Shown: in pieces, positions 1 through 6,789 of the stretch
Position numbering within the stretch: the first letter of the stretch is position 1
How the letters are laid out: each line of letters starts with the position of its first letter
NCBI GenBank assembly: GCA_947623975.1
Contig: CANQHY010000031.1
Location: forward strand, 1-13,725
Source of the DNA: an uncultured Bacilli bacterium
Lineage (GTDB): Bacteria; Bacillota_I; Bacilli_A; RF39; UBA660
Direction of reading: 5' to 3'
Length of the DNA stretch: 13,725 bases
Position numbers and translations under genes: made by a program
The notes under the pieces: generated by a model
The model's input: the letters and a program-made list of their open reading frames with translations, nothing else
What the model was told of the DNA's origin: nothing
Database searches by the model: none

Positions 1-1537
1 CATGTATATTTCTTGCCTCATCCATAAAAGCAAGATACATACACTTATATCCTCGCTTTTCCATCCAATCGCCATATTCACTAGTTTGATAGAAATTTCT
101 TATCTTATTTTTGGCTTGTGTAGTTTTGGCAATCGACAACCATTCTTTGGAAGGTGTCGAATTTCTATTAGTTATTATTTTTACAATATCGTTATTTTTT
201 ATCTCATAATTTAGAGGCACAATATTATTATTTACAATAGCCCCTACCATCGTATCGCCAACCTCGGAGTGTATCTTGTAAGCAAAATCAATAGGTGTTG
301 CTCCTTTAGGTAGTTCAAATATGTCACCTTTCGGTGTAAAGACATAAATATTATTGTTAAGTATCTCGTTTTTAACACTATTTACAAACTCTTCACTAGA
401 AAGTTTTTCTTCATCTAATTCCATAATTGATTTAAAGAATTGTAGTTTTGCTTCTGTAACATTTTGAATCTTTCCAGTTAAATTTTTCTTTTCCTTATAA
501 GCCCAATGTGCTGCTACTCCGTTTTCAGCTACCTCGTCCATTGCCTTTGTTCTTATCTGTATTTCAAATAAGAAGCCATCTATTCCAAAAATAGTCGTAT
601 GTAAAGATTGATATCCATTTACTTTTGGCATTGCGATATAGTCTTTAAATCTTTTAGGAATTGGTCTAAATTTAGAATGAATAATTCCTAGTACAGTATA
701 ACATTCCTGTTCTGTCTCAACTAGTATGCGAAGAGCCAACAGATCATAGAGTTCACTGAATTTTTTGCCGCCTTCCATTTTCTTATAAATACTGTAAATG
801 CTTTTGCTTCTTCCTTTTATACTGAATTTTATGTTATGTTCAACTAACATCTCACTTACTTCATTGATCATCTCAACAACAGCATTATCACGCTCTAATT
901 TTGTAGTATTTAATTTTTCAGCTATGTCATAGAAAACATCAGGCTTCAAGTATCTTAACGATAAATCTTCTAACTCACTTTTTATCTTATGAATTCCCAA
1001 ATGATGGGCAATTGGTGCCAATATTTCCAAAACCTCTTTAGCCTTTATTTTTTGTTTTTCAACAGGAAGAGCCCAAAGTGTTCGCATATTGTGAAGCCTA
1101 TCGGCTAATTTAATTATAATAACTCGAACATCTTCACTCATTCCAACAATTATTTTTTTGTAATATTCTACTAAAGCTTCATTTTCTGTAGAAAAGTGCA
1201 TTTTACTAATTTTTGATACACCATCTACCAATTTGGCTACCTCTTCACCAAATAATTCTTCTAACTCACTTTTACTTACATCACAATCTTCGATTACATC
1301 GTGCAAAAGACCAGCACAAATCGTATCGCAATCAGAAGACACTGTAGTAAGAATGATAGCAGTATTAAGCGGATGCGTAATATAAGCTTCTCCACTTGCT
1401 CTAAATTGCCCTGAATGTTTCTTAAAAGCGAAATCATAGGCTTTTTTAATTTTATCCAATTCATCTTCATTTTCTATATATGCACTTGCTTTTTTTATTA
1501 AGTCATCTATAGTATAGTTATTATTAGTCTTAGTCAC
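1..1537 (-). CDS. rel: Bifunctional (p)ppGpp synthetase/hydrolase Rel, C-terminus cut by window edge
   Basis: Makes (p)ppGpp from ATP and GDP/GTP and hydrolyses it; a cytosolic stringent-response enzyme. I translated 512 residues from a GTG start at 1535-1537. That start has AAGAGGTG (1545-1552) seven bases upstream, overlapping the stop of the preceding gene. The hydrolase HD domain (about 25-200) is intact: ITHP with H55, LLHDVIED with H79-D80, and LADRLHN with D146. The synthetase domain (about 235-350) has GRSKSIYSIYKKM, YDLLALRI, RFKDYIAMPKVNGYQSLH and EIQIRT. RFKD is the RxKD form of bifunctional Rel enzymes, as opposed to the ExDD of RelA-type synthetases. A TGS domain follows (about 396-458, VFTPKGDIFELP). 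The frame is open to base 1. Rel proteins are usually about 730 residues, so the regulatory C-terminal domains, including ACT, should lie outside the window. Probably co-transcribed with the small gene upstream. Confidence 0.96.
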   Translation of the reverse strand, partial: MTKTNNNYTIDDLIKKASAYIENEDELDKIKKAYDFAFKKHSGQFRASGEAYITHPLNTAIILTTVSSDCDTICAGLLHDVIEDCDVSKSELEELFGEEVAKLVDGVSKISKMHFSTENEALVEYYKKIIVGMSEDVRVIIIKLADRLHNMRTLWALPVEKQKIKAKEVLEILAPIAHHLGIHKIKSELEDLSLRYLKPDVFYDIAEKLNTTKLERDNAVVEMINEVSEMLVEHNIKFSIKGRSKSIYSIYKKMEGGKKFSELYDLLALRILVETEQECYTVLGIIHSKFRPIPKRFKDYIAMPKVNGYQSLHTTIFGIDGFLFEIQIRTKAMDEVAENGVAAHWAYKEKKNLTGKIQNVTEAKLQFFKSIMELDEEKLSSEEFVNSVKNEILNNNIYVFTPKGDIFELPKGATPIDFAYKIHSEVGDTMVGAIVNNNIVPLNYEIKNNDIVKIITNRNSTPSKEWLSIAKTTQAKNKIRNFYQTSEYGDWMEKRGYKCMYLAFMDEARNIH

Positions 1538-1550
1538 AAACCAACACCTC

Positions 1551-1835
1551 TTATAAGAGTTCTACCTCATCCAAAGATATATTATCTTCTATTTTACTTA
1601 ATTTATCTTTTACATATAAATCAAGTTTGTCATTATCTAAATTTAAAATGTCATCTACCAATTCACCTAGAGTAATATTTTTTTTATCTTTCCATTTTCC
1701 CTGCATCAAGAAATTCCAAACATCTTCGTTTTTTATATAATTGATGTTGTATTTAGAAAGCTCTCTTATTTTACAATTAATAGCAGGTGTGACTCTTTTA
1801 TATAAATCTATTGAACTATTTATACCAAAATCCAT
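1551..1835 (-). CDS. ComN-like small post-transcriptional regulator family protein
   Basis: A 94-residue soluble protein with no signal or membrane segment. The centre reads like the Bacilli 'post-transcriptional regulator' family typified by B. subtilis ComN (YrzD). It has a P..N.KI.EL..YNI.YI.NEDVW core (about residues 17-40), then GKWKD and LGELVDDILNL (about 46-68). From memory, the family pattern is a 'DiW..L....Wk' block followed by a 'l..v.DIL.l' helix. B. subtilis comN lies in the same wider region as relA, and here the gene directly precedes rel with 13 bases between the reading frames, which supports the call. The ATG at 1833-1835 follows a strong GGAGGTG (complement of 1840-1846). 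In B. subtilis ComN affects expression of the comE competence operon; whether that holds here is unknown. Identification is from remembered family pattern, not a search. Confidence 0.6.
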   Translation of the reverse strand: MDFGINSSIDLYKRVTPAINCKIRELSKYNINYIKNEDVWNFLMQGKWKDKKNITLGELVDDILNLDNDKLDLYVKDKLSKIEDNISLDEVELL

Positions 1836-1862
1836 AATACACCTCCAAGTTATATATTACAT

Positions 1863-1868
1863 ATTATA
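1863..1868 (-). promoter_or_regulatory. Possible -10 element (TATAAT) for the ComN-like/rel unit
   Basis: The 60-base gap between murC and the ComN-like gene contains a perfect TATAAT on the minus strand (complement of 1863-1868). It ends about 17 bases before the ribosome site. No convincing -35 was found (TTAATA, 16 bases upstream, is poor). The region is extremely AT-rich, so a chance match is possible. I also see no clear terminator after murC, so read-through from murC could supply part of the transcription. Confidence 0.3.
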
Positions 1869-1895
1869 TATCATTTGTAACGAATATTAAATATA

Positions 1896-3203
1896 TTATT
1901 TTTTTAAAAGTTCTATTAATTTTTCTTTCATGTGGGAAATTGAGGCACAACTCATGAAACAAATTACATTGTTTTTATGTTTTAATAGTAAATCCACTGT
2001 ATTTTCATCTATCATTTCGCCATTTTTTAATAAATCTAGGATTACCTTGGAACTAACATTAGCATAATCGCTTGCTTTTTCTCTATTACAATCAATTTCG
2101 GTAAGATAAGCTTTATTAGCTCTATTTAAGGCACTGGCAAATTGCCTATAGAACTTTTGAGTTCGTGAATAAGTATTAGGTTTGAAAACTGCTATTATTT
2201 CTTTATCTGGATATTTTTGTCTTGCAGCTTCTAGAGTAGCTTCAATTTCTGTTGGATGATGGGCATAATCATCAATAATAATAGTTTCTTCTACTCTTTC
2301 TTCGGTAAATCTTCTTTCAGCATTCTTAAAAGTTCTTAATGCCTCTTTTATCGTATCGATATCGATACCTTTTAAAATACAAATACCAATACTAGCCAGT
2401 GTATTTAAAACCATATGTTTACCATAAAGAGGTACTTCGAAATGTCCTTTATAACTATTAGCAATATATAAATCAAATGCTGATCCTTCTTTATTTAAAA
2501 CGATATTCTTCGCTATAATATCATTATTATCAGAAAAGCCATAATATAAAACCTTCTTAGTAAAATCAATTTTTCTTATATTTTCGTTATCGCCATATGC
2601 CACAATAGTATTTTTAGTTTTATTAGCAAATTCAGAAAATGTTTTTATTATTTCATCAAGATTTTTATAAATTTCCGTGTGTTCTAATTCAATGTTAGTA
2701 ATAACAGCATATTCTGGATGATAGGAAAGAAAATGTTTATTAAATTCATCAGATTCAATCACAAAAGTTCTATTTTCTCTTTTAGCATGTCCTCTACCGT
2801 CTCCAATAAAATAGTTGACATCAACATTACTTTTTAAAATATGGGTAATAAGAGAACTTGTAGTTGTCTTGCCATGCGTACCAGATATACAAATACTTTC
2901 AAACATTGCTGTTATATTTCCTAGCAATTCATTATACTTGACAATTTTTAAGCCCATATTTCTTACTCTTTGTAATTCTTTATGATCTATAGATAATGCT
3001 ACTGAATAAGTGACTATTGTATCACTATCTAGATTACATGAAGAATCATGATATATTTTTATGTTTCTTTTTTTTAACCCCTCTTCAGTAAATTTATAAT
3101 CTACAACATCATCATAACCAATTACCTCGTTTCCCAAGTCATATAAAATATTAGCAAGAGTACTCATTCCTGCTCCTTTTATCCCAAGACAATAATATTT
3201 CAT
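1896..3203 (-). CDS. murC: UDP-N-acetylmuramate--L-alanine ligase MurC
   Basis: Adds L-alanine to UDP-MurNAc with ATP, the first step of stem-peptide assembly, in the cytosol. At 435 residues it matches the Gram-positive family length. The N-terminal Rossmann domain opens with GIKGAGMSTLA (about 7-17). The central Mur-ligase ATP-binding domain has GTHGKTTTSS (108-117, Lys112 in the P-loop), ESDE (150-153) and TNIELEH (about 169-175). The C-terminal domain has AERRF, DDYAHHPTEI and the FKPNTYSRT segment typical of MurC. The ATG at 3201-3203 is preceded by an AGAAGGGATG ribosome site. It is separated from murG and murB of this window and transcribed on its own promoter with the ComN-like and rel genes downstream. 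B. subtilis murC is likewise outside the main division cluster. No missing key residue was noticed. Confidence 0.96.
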   Translation of the reverse strand: MKYYCLGIKGAGMSTLANILYDLGNEVIGYDDVVDYKFTEEGLKKRNIKIYHDSSCNLDSDTIVTYSVALSIDHKELQRVRNMGLKIVKYNELLGNITAMFESICISGTHGKTTTSSLITHILKSNVDVNYFIGDGRGHAKRENRTFVIESDEFNKHFLSYHPEYAVITNIELEHTEIYKNLDEIIKTFSEFANKTKNTIVAYGDNENIRKIDFTKKVLYYGFSDNNDIIAKNIVLNKEGSAFDLYIANSYKGHFEVPLYGKHMVLNTLASIGICILKGIDIDTIKEALRTFKNAERRFTEERVEETIIIDDYAHHPTEIEATLEAARQKYPDKEIIAVFKPNTYSRTQKFYRQFASALNRANKAYLTEIDCNREKASDYANVSSKVILDLLKNGEMIDENTVDLLLKHKNNVICFMSCASISHMKEKLIELLKK

Positions 3204-3226
3204 AACAACATCCCTTCTTTCTATCC

Positions 3227-3232
3227 ATTATA
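3227..3232 (-). promoter_or_regulatory. Likely -10 element of the murC promoter
   Basis: A perfect TATAAT on the minus strand (complement of 3227-3232) lies about 24 bases before the murC ATG and just before its ribosome site. No good -35 lies at 16-18 bases; the nearest candidate, TTGTAT, is 20 bases upstream. The call therefore rests on the -10 and its position in a short divergent intergenic region. Confidence 0.45.
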
Positions 3233-3272
3233 CATTATTTTTACAGCCAAACATACAATAATATGAAATAAG

Positions 3273-3301
3273 TTGACACAAATTTATTATACCTTTAAAA
3301 T
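3273..3301 (+). promoter_or_regulatory. Sigma-A-type promoter for the CPBP protease/phosphoesterase operon
   Basis: TTGACA (3273-3278), a 17-base spacer and TAAAAT (3296-3301) give a near-consensus housekeeping promoter. The expected start point is near 3308, immediately before the GGAGGA ribosome site at 3315-3320. The TTG of this -35 box is in frame with the downstream gene and could be mistaken for its start codon. It back-to-backs with the murC promoter. Confidence 0.75.
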
Positions 3302-3323
3302 AAATTTAGATATTGGAGGATAT

Positions 3324-4028
3324 ATGAATACAGTTAAAAAATATAAAAATTTATTAAGATTAATTGCAGCACTTTTTCTTTTTTTCTATGGATCTATTAT
3401 AGTTGTAATACCAGTATATTTATTTAATATCGATATAGATAATATTAGTGACACTACATATTATGCATTACAACTTTTTTCTGACTTCTTTATTGCACTT
3501 ATGCTCTTTTTAATGTACCGAAAAGAATTAATTGAAAAGTTTAAAGATTTTAAAAAGAATTTTTTATCCCATGCCGATGTTGCGGTAAGATACTGGTTAA
3601 TAGGCTTAGTTATTATGGCTGTTTCTAATATTTTGATAACAGCTTTTACACCATCAAAGGTTGCTAACAATGAAGCTAGCGTTCAACAGATAATAACTGC
3701 TGCACCATTTATTGCCTTTTTCCTTACTACTTTCCTAGCACCTTTCATCGAAGAAATGATATTTAGGAAATCATTTAAAGATATTTTTAAAAATAAGTAT
3801 TTATACATTTTTATTTCAGGATTAGTTTTTGGATCTCTTCATGTAATTTCGCAAATTACTTCTTGGTATGATTTTTTATATATAATTCCATACGGAGCTT
3901 TAGGTGTTGCTTTTGCCTCTATTTGTTATAAAACAGACAATATATTTTCAAGCATCTTCGTTCATATGCTTCACAATGGAATTCTTACTATAATGTCAAT
4001 AATTGGTATGGGTATGATGTTATTATGA
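3324..4028 (+). CDS. CPBP family intramembrane glutamic endopeptidase (Abi/CAAX protease type)
   Basis: A 234-residue polytopic membrane protein with the hallmark motifs of the CPBP family. EEMIFRKSF has E143-E144 and R148 (EExxxR), FGSLHV has H173, and HMLHN has H214, H217 and N218. About six hydrophobic segments are visible (roughly 10-35, 45-65, 90-108, 127-142, 158-178, 185-230). Members are site-2 intramembrane proteases used in prenyl-protein, bacteriocin-immunity or signalling proteolysis; the substrate here cannot be told. I place the start at ATG 3324-3326, four bases after GGAGG. The in-frame TTG at 3273 is the -35 box, so the longer version is rejected. The gene ends in an ATGA overlap with the phosphoesterase gene, indicating translational coupling and perhaps a shared process at the membrane. 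Confidence 0.88.
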   Translation: MNTVKKYKNLLRLIAALFLFFYGSIIVVIPVYLFNIDIDNISDTTYYALQLFSDFFIALMLFLMYRKELIEKFKDFKKNFLSHADVAVRYWLIGLVIMAVSNILITAFTPSKVANNEASVQQIITAAPFIAFFLTTFLAPFIEEMIFRKSFKDIFKNKYLYIFISGLVFGSLHVISQITSWYDFLYIIPYGALGVAFASICYKTDNIFSSIFVHMLHNGILTIMSIIGMGMMLL

Positions 4029-4909
4029 ATACACGAGAAGAAAATAATAAAGAATTAGCTAGTAAAATAGAAAAAGAAGAAAAAGAGAAAAAAAGAAAAA
4101 AGATATTTAAAATTGTCTTTTGGGTTTTGGGTTCATTACTTGTAATTTTTTCAATAATATATATACTTTTAACTTACGTTGGAAATATGGGATTGGTAGT
4201 AAGAGAATATCAAATAAAAGATAGTCTTATTCCTGATTATTTTGACGGTGTTAAAATTATCCAGTTTTCTGATGTTCATTATGGAAATTATCTTGGCAAG
4301 GATAAAATAAAACAATTAGTTAATGCGATAAATAGAGCAAATCCCGATTTAGTGTTATTCACCGGCGATTTGGTCGAAAAAGATTATAAAATAAGTGATG
4401 AAGAAAAGCTCTTTTTAATAGAACAGTTCAAAAACATCGAAACAACTCTAGGTAAATTTGCTATCACAGGTGAAATAGACGGCAATATTACAAAAGAAAT
4501 ATTTACTAGCAGTGATTTCGAAATTTTAGTAGATCAAACAAAAAAAATATACAAAGGTAACTCTTCTTCTTACATAGAACTTATATCATTTTCTCCAGAA
4601 TGTGAAAAAATTGACACCGAAAAAGATAAGTTTTCTATTGTCATGACACATGAACCTGATAATGTTACAAAAATTCTCGAACTAATAGAACCTAATATTG
4701 TTTTAGCCGGTCATTCGCATAATGGTCAAGTAAGGCTTCCTTTTATTGGGGCTTTAATAAATAAGGAAAATGCGAAAAAGTATCACGATAGTTACTATAA
4801 AATAGCAAATACTAAACTATTTATAAGTGGTGGTATTGGTAATTCAAAGTTTAATATCCGTCTTTTTAATCATCCTAGTATAAATTTTTATAGACTAAAA
4901 CAGTCATAA
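4025..4909 (+). CDS. Membrane-anchored calcineurin-like metallophosphoesterase with altered GNH motif
   Basis: A 294-residue protein with a short highly charged cytosolic tail (1-27, Lys/Glu-rich) and one transmembrane segment (about 29-52). A calcineurin-like phosphoesterase domain follows (about 75-290), probably outside the cell. Metal-site motifs: SDVH (D83, H85), GDLV (D115), MTHEPD (H209) and GHSHNGQ (H230, H232). The general plan resembles the YkuE/YaeI group, some of which act on lipid-linked phosphates. The block normally reading GNHD or GNHE is GEID here (149-152), so the metal-binding Asn and catalytic His are replaced by Glu and Ile. The region between this block and MTHEPD also looks compact. 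Activity may be altered or lost; the protein is otherwise complete. Its start overlaps the protease stop (ATGA). Family assignment is firm; substrate unknown. Confidence 0.85.
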   Translation: MNTREENNKELASKIEKEEKEKKRKKIFKIVFWVLGSLLVIFSIIYILLTYVGNMGLVVREYQIKDSLIPDYFDGVKIIQFSDVHYGNYLGKDKIKQLVNAINRANPDLVLFTGDLVEKDYKISDEEKLFLIEQFKNIETTLGKFAITGEIDGNITKEIFTSSDFEILVDQTKKIYKGNSSSYIELISFSPECEKIDTEKDKFSIVMTHEPDNVTKILELIEPNIVLAGHSHNGQVRLPFIGALINKENAKKYHDSYYKIANTKLFISGGIGNSKFNIRLFNHPSINFYRLKQS

Positions 4910-4946
4910 AAATAAATGGTGCATAGAATAATACGAGGAGGTTTCT

Positions 4947-5171
4947 ATGTACAACAGAACATATAATAACGGTTACTATTACAACCCAAACCAAACAGGC
5001 GATGATAGATTCGGTGGAGGTTTTGTAGTACCTTTCGTACTTGGTGGTCTTGCTGGAAGCTTGTGGAACAATAACAACAACAATCAAAATTACTACTACC
5101 CATATCCATACCCTTATCCATATGCCTATCCGTACCCTTACCAATACTATAACTCAACAATCTACTATTAA
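4947..5171 (+). CDS. Small Tyr/Asn/Pro-rich protein, possibly envelope or spore-coat associated
   Basis: A 74-residue protein I do not recognise. It has 19 Tyr and 13 Asn, no Lys, His or Cys, and only four charged residues (R4, D19, D20, R21). Three zones are seen: a Tyr/Asn/Gly start (1-15), a Gly-rich hydrophobic stretch FVVPFVLGGLAGSLW (26-40), then an Asn run (41-46) and a Pro-Tyr repeat (52-65). It is surely translated: ATG 4947-4949 follows GAGGAGG (4935-4941) at five bases, and a terminator-like hairpin follows the stop. It sits 37 bases after the phosphoesterase gene on the same strand. Tyr-rich low-complexity proteins with a 'PF.LGGLAG' patch occur in endospore formers, some of them coat or surface proteins, so a structural or cross-linked role is possible. 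That role is inference. Confidence 0.7.
   Translation: MYNRTYNNGYYYNPNQTGDDRFGGGFVVPFVLGGLAGSLWNNNNNNQNYYYPYPYPYPYAYPYPYQYYNSTIYY
5100..5147 (+). repeat. Imperfect Pro-Tyr coding repeat (ccn-tay units)
   Basis: Successive six-base units of the form CCN-TAY encode alternating Pro and Tyr, broken once by an Ala codon (GCC) in place of Pro. Third positions vary (cca, cct, ccg; tat, tac), so the DNA repeat is degenerate while the peptide is regular. That suggests selection on the protein rather than recent slippage. Confidence 0.6.
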
Positions 5172-5174
5172 AAG

Positions 5175-5199
5175 AAAAGAACACACGCCGTGTTCTTTT
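5175..5199. terminator. Intrinsic terminator hairpin between converging units
   Basis: AAAAGAACAC (5175-5184) and GTGTTCTTTT (5190-5199) form a perfect 10-base stem with a five-base loop. On the minus strand it is followed by TTTTCTTTT-like sequence, a good terminator for murG-murB-ftsQ. It overlaps the ftsQ stop codon. On the plus strand the T run is short (TTTT, then AAAA), so it is weaker for the Tyr-rich gene. Confidence 0.75.
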
Positions 5200-5878
5200 A
5201 AAATGCTTGAAAGTGATTACCAGAATCTAAATATAAAGTACCCTTTTTACCTTCTAGTGTTGGATAAATTTCATTGTAATAATCAATAGAATCCAATTTT
5301 GTTACTGTCACATAAACATAATTACCATCGATCATATAAAATAAGAATCTGCTATCATCATATTCACTAGGATCATACTTAATTTGAGAAATCTTATCTC
5401 TTACTTTATCATCTATTTTAACAAAATGCGAAACAAAACTATCATAGACCGTATCTGGTATATAATTTATAGCCCTAGGAACGGAAACATTATAAATTGG
5501 CGAATCGACAACATTAAAATCGTCTAAAACATACTTTTTATCGTATTCTCTATAAAGAATTATTTCTTTTTCTTCAATATAAATATCGACAACTCCAAGA
5601 AAACTCTTTTTAACTGTTGCTTTTTTTATATAAACATCTTTTTCTAAGCGATTTTCTATACTAGATGAAAAGGATAAAATATAACTGGGATAATCACTTA
5701 TTTTAGCAACATCCATTATATAATTATCGTTTAAATATTTAGTATCATGAATATATATGTTTTGTATTCTGAAACTTAAAATTGCTCTAATAAGAAAGTA
5801 TGCTAAAACTGCTATTATCAATAATAGTAATACTGAAAATATTCTAATTTTTCTTTTTTTAACAACTTTCTTTGCCAT
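5198..5878 (-). CDS. ftsQ: Cell division protein FtsQ/DivIB
   Basis: Bitopic division protein of the FtsQ-FtsB-FtsL (DivIB-DivIC-FtsL) complex that links septal ring assembly to septal peptidoglycan synthesis. With the start chosen here it has 226 residues. It shows a basic cytosolic tail (1-11), one transmembrane helix (about 12-31), a POTRA domain beginning FRIQNIYIHD (about 36-105) and a beta domain ending in a short tail. The segment KKSFLGVVDIYIEEKEIILY is a typical FtsQ/DivIB stretch. I prefer ATG 5876-5878 because GGGAG (complement of 5887-5891) lies eight bases upstream. An ATG at 5882-5884 overlaps the murB stop as TAATG and cannot be excluded; the TTG at 5891-5893 has no ribosome site. 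Last gene of murG-murB-ftsQ, the same order as B. subtilis murG-murB-divIB. Confidence 0.88.
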   Translation of the reverse strand: MAKKVVKKRKIRIFSVLLLLIIAVLAYFLIRAILSFRIQNIYIHDTKYLNDNYIMDVAKISDYPSYILSFSSSIENRLEKDVYIKKATVKKSFLGVVDIYIEEKEIILYREYDKKYVLDDFNVVDSPIYNVSVPRAINYIPDTVYDSFVSHFVKIDDKVRDKISQIKYDPSEYDDSRFLFYMIDGNYVYVTVTKLDSIDYYNEIYPTLEGKKGTLYLDSGNHFQAF

Positions 5879-5883
5879 AGACA

Positions 5884-6789
5884 TTACTCCCAATTAACAA
5901 ATTCTTGTTCTATTTTTAACTCTATATTATATTTTTCTTTAACAGAATCTTTAATGAATAATATTAACTCCCTTATATCTTCACTAGTAGCATGGTTATA
6001 ATTGATTATAAAATTAGCATGTTTTTCGCTTACTTTAGCACCACCTCTAATTAAGCCTTTATACCCCAAATCTTCGATTAGCTTACCGGCAAATAAATTA
6101 TCAGGATTTCTAAAGACTGATCCTGCTGAAGGATATTCTAAAGGTTGACTAGCAAGACGACGTTCTTTCCTATCTTTAACTATTTCTAGCATATCACTCT
6201 TGTTACCTTTTTTTAAGCCAATATTAGCACTTAAACAAATATAGTTAGGATGTTTTTGTAAGAAAGAGCTTCGATAATGAAAATCTAATTCTTTATTTGT
6301 CATTGTTATTATTTCCAATTTTGGCGTCACTACTCTAATACTTTTAACAACATAGCCCATATCGCTTTTGTAAGCTCCAGCATTCATAAATATGGCACCA
6401 CCAACTGTACCAGGAATTCCTGTGGCAAACTCTAAACCAGAAAGAGCTTTTCTTATAGTAAGGTTACTAAGATGAATTAAACTTACACCACTACCTACCT
6501 TAACTGAATTTCTAAAGAATTCAACGGAATTTAAATTATCCAACTTGATAATTACACCTTCATAGGGACTGTCACTAAATAAAGTATTAGATCCATTACC
6601 CAAAACTTTATACTTAAGTTCCAATTTTTTAATTTCTTTAAGTAAAAGAATAAGTTTTTTCTCGTTTTTAGGGGAAACCATAAGTCTTGCTATTCCCCCT
6701 ACTTTATAAGTAGTATACTTGGCCATAGAAACATTTTCTAAATACTTGCCTATATTATTATCAATTATATATTCTACTAAACTGCTCAT
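5884..6789 (-). CDS. murB: UDP-N-acetylenolpyruvoylglucosamine reductase MurB
   Basis: FAD enzyme that reduces UDP-GlcNAc-enolpyruvate to UDP-MurNAc with NADPH, the second committed step of peptidoglycan precursor synthesis. The 301-residue length fits the Gram-positive (type II) form. FAD-binding motifs: TTYKVGG (26-32), GNGSN (64-68) and GLEFATGIPGTVGGAIFMNAGAY (118-140, quoted in parts: GIPGTVGG, NAGAY). Catalytic and substrate motifs: YRSSF (172-176), SAGSVFRNP (221-229, proton-donor Ser at 224) and EKHANFI (255-261). It overlaps murG by ATGA and is followed almost immediately by ftsQ, so the three are translationally coupled. A GGGGG-rich ribosome site lies in the murG 3' end. Confidence 0.96.
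   Translation of the reverse strand: MSSLVEYIIDNNIGKYLENVSMAKYTTYKVGGIARLMVSPKNEKKLILLLKEIKKLELKYKVLGNGSNTLFSDSPYEGVIIKLDNLNSVEFFRNSVKVGSGVSLIHLSNLTIRKALSGLEFATGIPGTVGGAIFMNAGAYKSDMGYVVKSIRVVTPKLEIITMTNKELDFHYRSSFLQKHPNYICLSANIGLKKGNKSDMLEIVKDRKERRLASQPLEYPSAGSVFRNPDNLFAGKLIEDLGYKGLIRGGAKVSEKHANFIINYNHATSEDIRELILFIKDSVKEKYNIELKIEQEFVNWE

Noticed and set aside
2..214. Plus-strand open frame at the left edge
   Set aside because: It lies wholly over the rel coding frame on the minus strand, has no ribosome site and shows no family pattern.
1836..1895. Inverted repeat TTACA ... TGTAA as an operator upstream of the ComN-like gene
   Set aside because: Only five bases per arm across 14 bases in an almost pure AT stretch; easily explained by chance.
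3273..3323. In-frame TTG at 3273 as a longer start for the CPBP protease
   Set aside because: This TTG is the first half of a TTGACA -35 box with a well-spaced TAAAAT. The ATG at 3324 has a good ribosome site, and the extra 17 residues look non-coding.
4922..4930. CATAGAATA before the Tyr-rich gene as a sigma-K/sigma-E -10 element
   Set aside because: It fits the CATAnnnTA pattern, but no matching -35 sits at the right distance. A start point about seven bases later would fall within the ribosome site, and such strings are common in AT-rich DNA.
4875..5289. Open frames on both strands over the Tyr-rich gene (minus 4875-5144 and 4945-5184, plus 5041-5289)
   Set aside because: They are low-complexity by-products of the Pro-Tyr repeat and lack ribosome sites. 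The 4947-5171 frame has GAGGAGG and a terminator-like hairpin after it.
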